Assembly (NCBI GenBank): GCA_964523885.1
Contig: CAZFYX010000052.1
Location: 58,847 to 122,846, forward strand
Length of the DNA stretch: 64,000 nt
Direction: 5' to 3'
Source of the DNA: SHXO01 sp964523885
GTDB taxonomy: Bacteria > Pseudomonadota > Gammaproteobacteria > Burkholderiales > SHXO01
The position numbers and the translations under genes are program-made. Shown in pieces: positions 33,846 through 40,930 of this stretch; the first letter of the stretch is position 1; every line of letters begins with the position of its first letter. The notes beneath the pieces are model-generated. The model was given only the letters and a program-made list of their open reading frames with translations, had not been told where the DNA came from and made no database searches.

Positions 33846-35486
33846 ATGAACCCCTCGACAGCGTCCCACCAGTTGCTCGGCGTGCTTGAACGTGCCGGCA
33901 TCGACCGCGTGTTCCTCGTTCCCGGCGAGAGCTACCTCGCCGTGCTCGACGCGCTCTACGACTTTCCGCAGCTCGACGTCGTGACCTGCCGCCATGAGGC
34001 CGGAGCCGGCTTCATGGCGATCGCCGACGGCCGCCTGACCGGCCGCCCTGGTGTAGTGATGGTGAGCCGCGGGCCAGGCGCATCGAACGCTGCGATCGCG
34101 ATCCATGCCGCCCAGCAGGACGCGGTGCCGATCATCGTCATCGTCGGCCAGGTTCCGAAGCGCGACCTGCGGCGCGAGGCATTCCAGGAGATCGACTACC
34201 AGAAGATGTACGGGTCGATCGCCAAGTGGGTGTTCGAGGCGACCGAGCCCGAACAGTTGCCCGAGGCGGCGTTCAAGGCCGTGCGCATGGCCACTTCGGG
34301 TACGCCCGGACCGGTCGTGCTGGTCCTGCCGGAGGATATCCAGCAGCAGGCGGTCGCGACGCGGGAGTGGTCGGCCCCATCGGCCCGTGCCACGCTCCCC
34401 GATCCGGCCACGCTGGGGCAGTTGCAGGCGATGCTGCGGCGTTCGCAGCGGCCGCTGCTCATCCCTGGCGGGGGATTCGAGCGTCCCGGCGGACGCGAGG
34501 CGCTGCTGGCGTTCGCCGAGTCGTGGTCGCTGCCCGTCGTGGTCTCGTTCCGCCGCAACGACGTGTTCCCGAACCGGCATCGGCTGTATGCGGGGGAACT
34601 GGGGCTGGCCAATCCCGACGCCCAGCTGGCCGCGTTCCGCCGCAGCGACCTCGTGCTGGCACTGGGCACGCGCTTCGGCGACATCACCAGCCAGGGCTAT
34701 ACCCTGCTCGATCTACCCCGCCCGAACCAGGCCTTCGTGCACTGCTACCCGGACGAGCATGTCGTCGGGCTGCATTTCGTCCCGGACCTGCCGCTGGTGT
34801 GCGACCCGCTGGGGCTGCTGGGCGCACTCACGCCCGATCGGATGGAGCTCCACCCGGCCGAACGCGAGCCGTGGCGTCAGGAACTGCGTGCGCTGCACGA
34901 GGCCCGCGCGGCGTGGCCCGAGCGTTCGCCCGAGGATGGGGTCGACTTCGCCCGCGTGGTGCGCAGCGTGTACGAGCAGGCCACCGAGGACCTCGTCGTC
35001 TGCGTGGATGCCGGCACGTTCGCCGCACCGGTCTACCGCCACTTCGCGTTCCAGCCCCCGCAGCGCCTGATGGCGCCCATCTGCGGTGCGATGGGCTACG
35101 GTGTGCCGGCAGCCGTGGCGACGCAGCTGCGCTACCCCGGACGCAAGGTGGTATGCATGGCCGGCGACGGCGGCTTCATGATGACGGGCAACGAAGCGAT
35201 GCTCGCGGTCGAGCGGCGCCTGCCAATCCTGTTCATCGTGTCGAACAACGCCAGCTACGCATCGATCCGGATCCACCAGGAGCGCGACTACCCGGGCCGC
35301 ACCGTAGGCACGTCACTGTCCAACCCGGATTTCGTCGGGCTCGCGCAGGCGTTCGGGATGCCGGCCCGTCGCGTGTCAGACGCAGGCGAGATCGATGCCG
35401 CGGTACGGGAGGGCCTGGCCGGCAGCGGCCCGTGCCTCCTCGAGGTCGCGACCAGCCTGCAGGCCGTGCTGCCCGGCCGCGCCTAG
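33846..35486 (+). CDS. Thiamine-diphosphate-dependent enzyme, acetolactate synthase-like
   Basis: A 546-residue ThDP enzyme with the three-domain fold of acetolactate synthase/benzoylformate decarboxylase. The N-terminal PYR domain has the family opening DRVFLVPGESYLAVLDAL and the cofactor-activating Glu in CRHEAGAGFMA. The middle domain is ~residues 190-330. The C-terminal PP domain has the metal/ThDP motif GDGGFMMTGNEAM...NNASY. No regulatory small subunit adjoins, so it is probably not the biosynthetic IlvB. Decarboxylase, carboligase or oxalyl/sulfoacetaldehyde-type chemistry all remain open. ATG 33846 matches the family start (MNPSTASHQLL), although its ribosome binding site is weak. It meets the next gene tail to tail, sharing CTAG. 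Confidence 0.88.
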   Translation: MNPSTASHQLLGVLERAGIDRVFLVPGESYLAVLDALYDFPQLDVVTCRHEAGAGFMAIADGRLTGRPGVVMVSRGPGASNAAIAIHAAQQDAVPIIVIVGQVPKRDLRREAFQEIDYQKMYGSIAKWVFEATEPEQLPEAAFKAVRMATSGTPGPVVLVLPEDIQQQAVATREWSAPSARATLPDPATLGQLQAMLRRSQRPLLIPGGGFERPGGREALLAFAESWSLPVVVSFRRNDVFPNRHRLYAGELGLANPDAQLAAFRRSDLVLALGTRFGDITSQGYTLLDLPRPNQAFVHCYPDEHVVGLHFVPDLPLVCDPLGLLGALTPDRMELHPAEREPWRQELRALHEARAAWPERSPEDGVDFARVVRSVYEQATEDLVVCVDAGTFAAPVYRHFAFQPPQRLMAPICGAMGYGVPAAVATQLRYPGRKVVCMAGDGGFMMTGNEAMLAVERRLPILFIVSNNASYASIRIHQERDYPGRTVGTSLSNPDFVGLAQAFGMPARRVSDAGEIDAAVREGLAGSGPCLLEVATSLQAVLPGRA

Positions 35487-36445
35487 GCCGCGCGCTTCAG
35501 CGCACCTTCCCGGCCGATGCCGGCAAGCTCGAGCGCCTGCCTGATCCGCGCGATCTCGGCGTCGGAGATCTTCACCAGCGGCGGGCGCACCACCGCCTTG
35601 TCCAGGCGGCCCAGCAACACCAGCGCTTCCTTCATGCGGTTGTGCATGTCGAGGAACGGCGGGGCGTAGAACACCTGCGACAGCGGCACGATGCGGTCGT
35701 TGATCCCCTGTGCGGCCCTCAGGTCGCCGGCCTGCACCGCGCGGAACAGCGCGACCTGCAGGTCGGCGATGACACTGCCGGCCCCGGACAGCAGGCCGTT
35801 CGGCCCGATGCACAGCGATGCCATCAGCCACGACGAATGCGTGGTGAGCACGTTCACCGGCCGCGGCAGGCGCTGGAACGTGCGGACGTGGCGCTCGTGC
35901 AGCATGGCGTCGTTGGACCAGTCCTTGATCGCGCGGATCGTGGGGACGCGGTCGAAGAGCTGCAGCAGGGTCTCGAACGGATAGCCGAGCCCTCCGCTCA
36001 TCGGGTACTGGAACACGACGATCGGCAGGTCCGTCGCATCGGCGATCCGCCGGAAGTGGGCGATGGCCATTTCCGGTCGCAACTGTCCGCCCATCGCCAT
36101 GCTGCCCGGAGGAAACACCAGCAGCGCAGACGCGCCTTCGCGATCCGCCATGGCCGCGATCCGCGCGGCTTCGATGCTGCCGTCGGCATAGACGCCGTTG
36201 ATCAGCGGCACGCGGTCGCCCACCTCGGCCACGGAGGCCGCGAGGATGCGCTGCTGCTCCTCGAACGAGCAGGCGTGCACTTCGGACGCATGACCGTTGA
36301 CGGTGACCGCGGAGACGCCGTCCACCAGCGCGCACTCTCGCAGATGGCGGCGGGTGCTGCGCTCGTCGATGCTCAGGTCGTCATGCAACGCGAGCAGCGT
36401 CGCGGGGATCACCCCGGCGGGTCGAAAATCCTGGAACCGGCGCAT
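35483..36445 (-). CDS. Dihydrodipicolinate synthase/N-acetylneuraminate lyase family protein
   Basis: A 320-residue class I aldolase-type TIM barrel. The Schiff-base lysine is in TIRAIKDWSND, the catalytic tyrosine in VVFQYPMSGG, and the carboxylate-binding loop in VSAVTVNGHASEV (the family's G-T-T-G position reads V-N-G-H). These pyruvate- or keto-acid-dependent lyases include catabolic members such as KDG aldolase and hydratase-aldolases. The altered carboxylate loop argues against true DapA. A strong AGGAGG precedes the ATG. It is 53 nt downstream of the kinase gene on the same strand, but a functional link is not evident. Its TAG overlaps the TAG of the convergent ThDP gene. Confidence 0.88.
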   Translation of the reverse strand: MRRFQDFRPAGVIPATLLALHDDLSIDERSTRRHLRECALVDGVSAVTVNGHASEVHACSFEEQQRILAASVAEVGDRVPLINGVYADGSIEAARIAAMADREGASALLVFPPGSMAMGGQLRPEMAIAHFRRIADATDLPIVVFQYPMSGGLGYPFETLLQLFDRVPTIRAIKDWSNDAMLHERHVRTFQRLPRPVNVLTTHSSWLMASLCIGPNGLLSGAGSVIADLQVALFRAVQAGDLRAAQGINDRIVPLSQVFYAPPFLDMHNRMKEALVLLGRLDKAVVRPPLVKISDAEIARIRQALELAGIGREGALKRAA

Positions 36446-36498
36446 CGCGGCCTCCTGTTCGTAACGGTGCCGGGCAGTGTACGTCAAGCGCGTACCCC

Positions 36499-38211
36499 CT
36501 ACACGACGGTCAGGTCGCGCTCGGCCTGGGCGACGCGCCGGGCCGTGACCTCCAGCGCCGTCCGGCTGGCAGCCGCACGCGACTCGGCCTGCCGGGCGAA
36601 GTGCTGCAGCTCGTCCAGGCCGGACAGCAGTGCAGCCTGCATCGCCACCCGGCGTGCAGCGCAGCGGACCCGGACCCGGTCGTGCAGGATCGGCACTTGT
36701 TCGCGCGCGAGGCGCGTGCGGCCGAGCCGCTCGATGCCGTGCTGCTCGGCCTGCATGGCGCTGCGGCAGGCCGCGCACAGCCGCACCAGCCGATCGCGCT
36801 TCGCGACGAACCCGCCGGGACCCGCCGCGCTCGCGACGGCGGCGACGAGCGCCTCATGGTCGCGGCGGGCCTGCACCAGCCGCGCGAGCCGGCGGCGGCG
36901 TTCCCGGCGCCGGGGCTCCTCCACGAACGAGGTGGCCAGCGCCCAGGCGAGCGCGCCGGCGACCAGCACGAAGAACCAGCCCTGCGGTACCACGACCACG
37001 AGTCCGCCCGCGCAGCTCAGCGCAAGCGCGCGGTACAGGAGCAGCCGGTCTGCCCCGGGCACCCCCGACGGCAGCGGCCGCGGCTGCAGGCGCGCGGCAT
37101 CGATGCAGGGCAGGCGCACCGGAGCGGGAGGCCGCAGCGCTTCGATGCGCGTCCGTACCTCATCCACGACCTGCTGCGCCCGTGCTCGCGCCGCATCGAG
37201 GTCGATGAAGTGCAGCACACCCTGGCGTTCCAGCTCGCACCAGGGGCAGCGGCGCAAGTGGGCCGGAAACACGTGCACGGCGGTGGCCTGGCAGCGGCGC
37301 AAGGCCGCGTGCAGCGCTCCGAGCGCCAGCATCCACTCGCTTGCAGTCGGCCGCCGCCCCGCCGCACCCACCTCCGTGAAGGCGCGGTGGAACATCCGCT
37401 CCAGCGCGGCGGGCACCAGGCTCGCGGGCAGTGCCCGTGGGGGCGGCACGAGCCCGCGCTGCGCGGCATCGCGCGCGTAGGCGTAGCGCAGTGCACGGAT
37501 GTCGTGCTCGAGTGCCTCGCCCACCCCTGCCCGCAGCGGCACGCCCGCGAACGGGTGGCGCCCGCCGAAGAGCAGGTGGAAGATCAGCAGCGCGAGGCCG
37601 AAGTTGTCGTGGTTGGCGGTGCGCACGCAGGCGTCGAACGACGCGAGGCCCTGCAGCTCGGGCGGGGTGAAGTGCGAGACGCCGACCTCGCAGCGGTGCA
37701 GGCGGCCGTGCGCGTTGACCTGGAAGGAGTCGCAGTCGATGAGCATGACCCGGCCGTCATCGCAGACCACGACGTTGCCCTGGTTCACGTCGCCCAGCAC
37801 GTGCCCCTGCGCGTGCAGCACGGCGAACGCGCCCGCAAGGTTGCGCGCGACCTGCAGCAGGAAGTCCCAGCGCACTTCTGGCCGCTCCTGGCGGCGCTGC
37901 GCGGGGCTGTACAGCACGTGGATGGAATCGCCGCCCTCCACCTGCCGCATCAGGTAGCCGACCGCCGGACCGCCGGTGGTGCCATGCACCGTGTCCTCCG
38001 GCCACGCCGTGCAGCTGAGCAGCCGGCGATCCGCGCACCCCGCCATGTAGCGCAACTTGGCCTGCTTGCTCGCGTCCGGGCAACGGTGATACAGCTTCGC
38101 GGCGCGACCGCTCAGCCCGTGCACCTCGAACACCGCACCCTCCCCGCCGTGGCCCAGCTCCCGCCCCAGGCGCAGCGGGATCCCCCGGGAAGTCAGCAGC
38201 GCAGCGGCCAT
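36499..38211 (-). CDS. YegI-like membrane Ser/Thr protein kinase (TerY-P triad)
   Basis: About 570 residues. The kinase domain (residues 1-310) has a glycine loop (GHGGEGAVFEV), the ATP lysine Lys39 (RAAKLYH), a catalytic loop LGDVNQGN with Asp141 and Asn146 (HRD is replaced by LGD) and a metal aspartate in LIDCDSF. It should be active, like the similar E. coli YegI. After the kinase come a CPWC knuckle (322-325), two membrane spans (about 391-429) and a basic, probably coiled-coil tail with a second CAAC knuckle (479-482). It is the last gene of a vWA - PP2C - kinase operon. ATG 38211 and GTG 38220 are both possible starts. Its substrates are unknown, perhaps the vWA partner. Confidence 0.85.
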   Translation of the reverse strand: MAAALLTSRGIPLRLGRELGHGGEGAVFEVHGLSGRAAKLYHRCPDASKQAKLRYMAGCADRRLLSCTAWPEDTVHGTTGGPAVGYLMRQVEGGDSIHVLYSPAQRRQERPEVRWDFLLQVARNLAGAFAVLHAQGHVLGDVNQGNVVVCDDGRVMLIDCDSFQVNAHGRLHRCEVGVSHFTPPELQGLASFDACVRTANHDNFGLALLIFHLLFGGRHPFAGVPLRAGVGEALEHDIRALRYAYARDAAQRGLVPPPRALPASLVPAALERMFHRAFTEVGAAGRRPTASEWMLALGALHAALRRCQATAVHVFPAHLRRCPWCELERQGVLHFIDLDAARARAQQVVDEVRTRIEALRPPAPVRLPCIDAARLQPRPLPSGVPGADRLLLYRALALSCAGGLVVVVPQGWFFVLVAGALAWALATSFVEEPRRRERRRRLARLVQARRDHEALVAAVASAAGPGGFVAKRDRLVRLCAACRSAMQAEQHGIERLGRTRLAREQVPILHDRVRVRCAARRVAMQAALLSGLDELQHFARQAESRAAASRTALEVTARRVAQAERDLTVV

Positions 38212-38220
38212 GGCCACCAC

Positions 38221-38982
38221 TCACTGCGTGCGCACGGCCAGCGCGAGCGTCTTGTCGTCATCGGTGCGCGCATTCACACCGTCGCTGGTGAGCAGCCGCA
38301 GCAAAGCCGGGTGCAGCCCAGGTGCCTGTGCCGCGCCCGCCGCAGCGATCACGCCGAACAGCCGGTCGAACAGCGGTCGGTGCGGAGTCCCTCCGGCGAG
38401 ATCGAGCGCCAGCCGCTGCAGGCCGTCGCTGAAGGCGGCCACCCGCGCTGCGGGGCCTGCATAGATGCGCGTCTGCAGCCGCTCGATCGCATCCGCATCG
38501 GTCACGAAATGGGTCGTGTTCGCGTATTCCCCGCACATCGGCGCGATCGGCAGCTCCAGCCCGGCCCCCGTATCGAGCACCACGCCGCCATCCCCGATCT
38601 GCATCACCAGCGTCGCCCCAGGCGTCGAGACCACGCCCACGAAGGTGCAGGCGAAGTGGCGCGGCAGTCGCCCGCGCGACCGTGCGGCGGCATCGATGTA
38701 AGCACGGATCCGTCGCAGCATCTCCACCGCCAGTGGGGCGCTCGGGAGGAAGCCCGGCTCCCGGATCCGCCTGGCCAGCAGCGCTGCCGGGGCGGCAACG
38801 GCCAGCGCCGCGCCCTGCGCCCCGAACGCTGCGCTGCCCGCGCCGTCGGCCACGAAGATGGACAGCACCGGCACCCCGTCCACGGTGGATTGCACACGCG
38901 CCCGGCAACGGTCTTCGCACGGCCGGCAGGAGACGGCATGGGCGGTGCCCGCCGCCGCGGCGGCGACCACGCGCCAGCTCAC
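38221..38982 (-). CDS. PP2C-type protein phosphatase (TerY-P triad, YegK-like)
   Basis: A 253-residue PP2C/SpoIIE-fold phosphatase. The metal-binding motifs are in order: an N-terminal SWRVVAAAAAGTAH strand, VADGAGSAAFG (first Asp pair), MQIGDGGVVL, AAFSDGLQRLAL and a terminal DDDKTLALAV. It would reverse the partner kinase's phosphorylation. The start is GTG 38982, which overlaps the vWA stop codon (GTGA), so it is translationally coupled. The longer frame upstream is the shadow of the vWA gene. A Cys-rich patch (SCRPCEDRC) near residue 20 is unusual and may bind metal. Confidence 0.88.
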   Translation of the reverse strand: MSWRVVAAAAAGTAHAVSCRPCEDRCRARVQSTVDGVPVLSIFVADGAGSAAFGAQGAALAVAAPAALLARRIREPGFLPSAPLAVEMLRRIRAYIDAAARSRGRLPRHFACTFVGVVSTPGATLVMQIGDGGVVLDTGAGLELPIAPMCGEYANTTHFVTDADAIERLQTRIYAGPAARVAAFSDGLQRLALDLAGGTPHRPLFDRLFGVIAAAGAAQAPGLHPALLRLLTSDGVNARTDDDKTLALAVRTQ

Positions 38983-39650
38983 ACCGCGGCCCACCCCTTG
39001 GGCGACTCCAGCACGACCTCCGTGCCGGGACTCGAGCGCGAGACCGAGCGCAGCGAGCTGGACAGCCAGCCGAACAGCTCCCGGAATCGCAGCGCCTGGA
39101 GCGCCAGCGGCTCGCGCACGCTGATGCGCCGCAGGATGTCGAGGCTGGCCCCCTGCACCCCGATGGCGAAGAACGCGAACGCCTTGGCCGCCTCCCCCTC
39201 GCGCACGGCCGCCGCCGCCCCCTCCCACGCATCCGTCGGAGCGCCGTCGGTGATCAGGAAGATCCAGGGCCGGTAGTACGCGACGCCGTTCGCTCGGTAT
39301 TCCGCCTTGCGGGCGCGCAACAGCTCGACTGCCTGGAGGATCGCGCCCCCCATCGGCGTGTCGCCGTCCGCACGCAGGGTCGGCGGCTCGAACACCGACG
39401 CCCCGGTGAAGGGAAGCTCGATCCGCGCGGGTCCGAAAGTGACGATGGCGACCTCGACCCGCTTGGTGGCGAGAGCGTCCTCGGCGAGTTCGGCCCGGAA
39501 CGCGGCCAGGCCGGCATTGAGCTCGGCGATCGGGGCCCCGCTCATGGAGCCGGACACGTCCAGCAGCAGGACGCAGGGGCAGCGCGGCTCGGGGTTGCTG
39601 GCGAAATCGTCGGTGTCGAAGGAGATCTGTTCGCTGGCGTGCGCGTCCAT
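38979..39650 (-). CDS. TerY-like von Willebrand factor A domain protein (YegL-like)
   Basis: A 223-residue protein that is essentially one vWA domain. The MIDAS metal site is complete: DVSGSMSG, the threonine in GDTPMGGAI and the aspartate in FLITDGAPTD. The CPCVLLLD opening and the late GVQGASLDILRRIS match TerY/YegL proteins. It heads an operon with a PP2C phosphatase and a membrane kinase, the TerY-phosphorylation triad described for tellurite- and stress-response systems. In that model the vWA protein is a phospho-controlled assembly scaffold. No terD/terB genes lie in the window. Confidence 0.9.
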   Translation of the reverse strand: MDAHASEQISFDTDDFASNPEPRCPCVLLLDVSGSMSGAPIAELNAGLAAFRAELAEDALATKRVEVAIVTFGPARIELPFTGASVFEPPTLRADGDTPMGGAILQAVELLRARKAEYRANGVAYYRPWIFLITDGAPTDAWEGAAAAVREGEAAKAFAFFAIGVQGASLDILRRISVREPLALQALRFRELFGWLSSSLRSVSRSSPGTEVVLESPKGWAAV

Positions 39651-39791
39651 GGCAGTGGCTGAACGAGGCAGGACAAGGGAGTCGGGTTGCAGTGCGGAGC
39701 GGGCAGCAAGCCGCGCTCCCGCCTCGACGCCACCGTCAAGCCCTGGTTCGCGGGGCGCGCGGCGTGGCGCGCCTGGAGGCGGGGCCAGCCG

Positions 39792-40187
39792 CTAGGCCGG
39801 ATGCCAGACCGTGAACCACCACAGGGTGACGCCGATGCACAGGGACGGGATGCCCGTGGACAACACGATCGCCAGCCATCCCCGGGTGGTCTCGTCGCCG
39901 CGCTGGCGGTAGACGGTCCAGGCGATGACCGGCACCAGCGCGGCGGCGACGAGGGTGAGCAGGCCCAGCGCGCCCACCAGCCGCAGCAGGTACCAGGCGC
40001 CGGCGCCGTAGGTGAGGGTGACGCCGGTGTAGAGCATGTAGGCGAACGGCATCTCGCCCAGGATGGTGGAGACGTGCCGCCGCAGCGGCTGGCGCAGGCG
40101 GCGGGGCGAGGCTGCGTACACGCCGACGATCCAGCCCGGGACCGCCGCGAGGGTGGCGTAGAGCACGCCGGGGAAGAACTTTTCCAT
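39792..40187 (-). CDS. Small integral membrane protein, unknown function
   Basis: A 131-residue protein with four predicted membrane spans: FFPGVLYATLAAVPGWIVGV, FAYMLYTGVTLTYGAGAWYLL, LGLLTLVAAALVPVIAWTVY and GWLAIVLSTGIPSLCIGVTLW. A basic loop (SPRRLRQPLRRHVS) follows the first. It is divergent from pucB, whose regulatory boxes lie only ~40-85 nt upstream of its start, so it might share redox/light control. No family is recognised. The ATG at 40187 lacks a clear ribosome binding site. Confidence 0.65.
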   Translation of the reverse strand: MEKFFPGVLYATLAAVPGWIVGVYAASPRRLRQPLRRHVSTILGEMPFAYMLYTGVTLTYGAGAWYLLRLVGALGLLTLVAAALVPVIAWTVYRQRGDETTRGWLAIVLSTGIPSLCIGVTLWWFTVWHPA

Positions 40188-40228
40188 GCTGTTCGAGTGC
40201 CGGGATGGGCGATAAATGCGGCCAGATC

Positions 40229-40246
40229 TGTCAGCTTGGCTTGACA
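40229..40246. promoter_or_regulatory. PpsR/CrtJ binding box 1 (TGT-N12-ACA) over the puc promoter
   Basis: TGTCAGCTTGGCTTGACA is a perfect TGT-N12-ACA with the preferred inner C and G. Its right end is also the -35 hexamer TTGACA. PpsR/CrtJ represses puc, bch and crt genes under oxygen or light. The match is direct observation; the repressor gene is not in this window. Confidence 0.8.
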
Positions 40247-40269
40247 AATCTCAATGTCAAGTCAAAATT
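40241..40269 (+). promoter_or_regulatory. pucB promoter
   Basis: A perfect -35 TTGACA (40241-40246), a 17-nt spacer and a weak -10 AAAATT (40264-40269). The predicted start near 40276 gives a leader of ~100 nt before pucB. Both PpsR boxes overlap it. Confidence 0.55.
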
Positions 40270-40272
40270 ACT
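40255..40272. promoter_or_regulatory. Degenerate PpsR/CrtJ box 2
   Basis: TGT-N12-ACT, one mismatch from consensus, exactly 8 nt after box 1. Tandem boxes with ~8-nt separation are the usual PpsR/CrtJ arrangement. Box 2 covers the spacer and -10. A CTTGACA/TGTCAAG inverted repeat links the two boxes. Confidence 0.55.
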
Positions 40273-40374
40273 ACCTAGCATACTGGTTAGCATAGTGGGG
40301 AACGTGCATCCGGAGTTGTGCCTCGCGTGCAGGATATGCACGCAACCATGCTTTACCCTCAAGGAGATAGTGAT

Positions 40375-40536
40375 ATGGCAGAAAGGTCCGACCCAAGCAG
40401 GGTATGGCCCACAGGGTTGACGGAAGACGAAGCCGAAGAGCTGCACAGCAAGCTGATTCAGGGCACGCAGATCTTCGGTCTCATCGCCGCCTTGGCCCAT
40501 TTGTTGGCCTACATCTATTCGCCGTGGCTGCATTGA
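40375..40536 (+). CDS. pucB: Light-harvesting complex 2 beta subunit
   Basis: A 53-residue single-span antenna polypeptide. The polar N-terminus has ERSDPSRVWPTGLTEDEAEE. The core LHSKLIQGTQIFGLIAALAH has the two family histidines, His24 and His42, eighteen residues apart; the second ligates the B850 bacteriochlorophyll. It ends in the typical YIYSPWLH. AAGGAG eight bases before ATG 40375 fixes the start. Eighteen nucleotides separate it from pucA, in the standard beta-alpha order. Confidence 0.96.
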   Translation: MAERSDPSRVWPTGLTEDEAEELHSKLIQGTQIFGLIAALAHLLAYIYSPWLH

Positions 40537-40554
40537 TCGCGGAGACCTAGACAC

Positions 40555-40764
40555 ATGATCTACGGAAAAATCTGGTGTGTCGTAAAGCCGTCGGTCGGCT
40601 TGCCACTGTTCATCGGTGGCGTGGCGCTGACCTCGCTGGCCGTGCACTACGCCATCCTTACCCATACTTCATGGTTCCCGAAGTACTGGGAGGGCAAGGC
40701 AGCCGTCACGGCGCAGGCCCCGGCATCGGACGCAGCAAGAGCGGAAGCACCACCCAAGAAGTAG
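40555..40764 (+). CDS. pucA: Light-harvesting complex 2 alpha subunit
   Basis: A 69-residue antenna alpha polypeptide. MIYGKIW and the KPSVGLPLFIGG segment lead into the membrane span with His31 (AVHYAIL), the B850 ligand. Tyr44 and Trp45 in WFPKYWEG match the pair that gives B800-850 complexes their 850-nm absorption; B800-820 types have Phe/Leu there. The first residues suit B800 binding. An Ala/Pro/Lys tail of ~20 residues follows. GGAG lies ~10 nt upstream of the ATG. Confidence 0.96.
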   Translation: MIYGKIWCVVKPSVGLPLFIGGVALTSLAVHYAILTHTSWFPKYWEGKAAVTAQAPASDAARAEAPPKK

Positions 40765-40797
40765 CCCCGCTGCTCCGGTACGAGCCTCGAGCGCGAG

Positions 40798-40824
40798 CGG
40801 GCCGGCAACGTCAGTTCCGGCCCG
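40798..40824 (+). terminator. Hairpin between pucA and pucC
   Basis: Perfect arms CGGGCCGG and CCGGCCCG with an 11-nt loop, 33 nt after the pucA stop. In other puc operons such stems end or stabilise the abundant pucBA message and reduce pucC read-through. The same role is inferred here. Confidence 0.65.
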
Positions 40825-40930
40825 TCGCGCGCTCCCGCGCACAGCCGCCCGCCGGACCATCCAGCGCGGCGCGTGCCCCGGGAAGCGCTAGGGCAGCATC
40901 CTGCCGGACCAAGGACGCACACCGCACTGC

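Noticed and set aside
33846..35486. Biosynthetic acetolactate synthase (ilvB)
   Set aside because: No regulatory subunit gene adjoins and the context is catabolic; only the ThDP-enzyme family can be supported.
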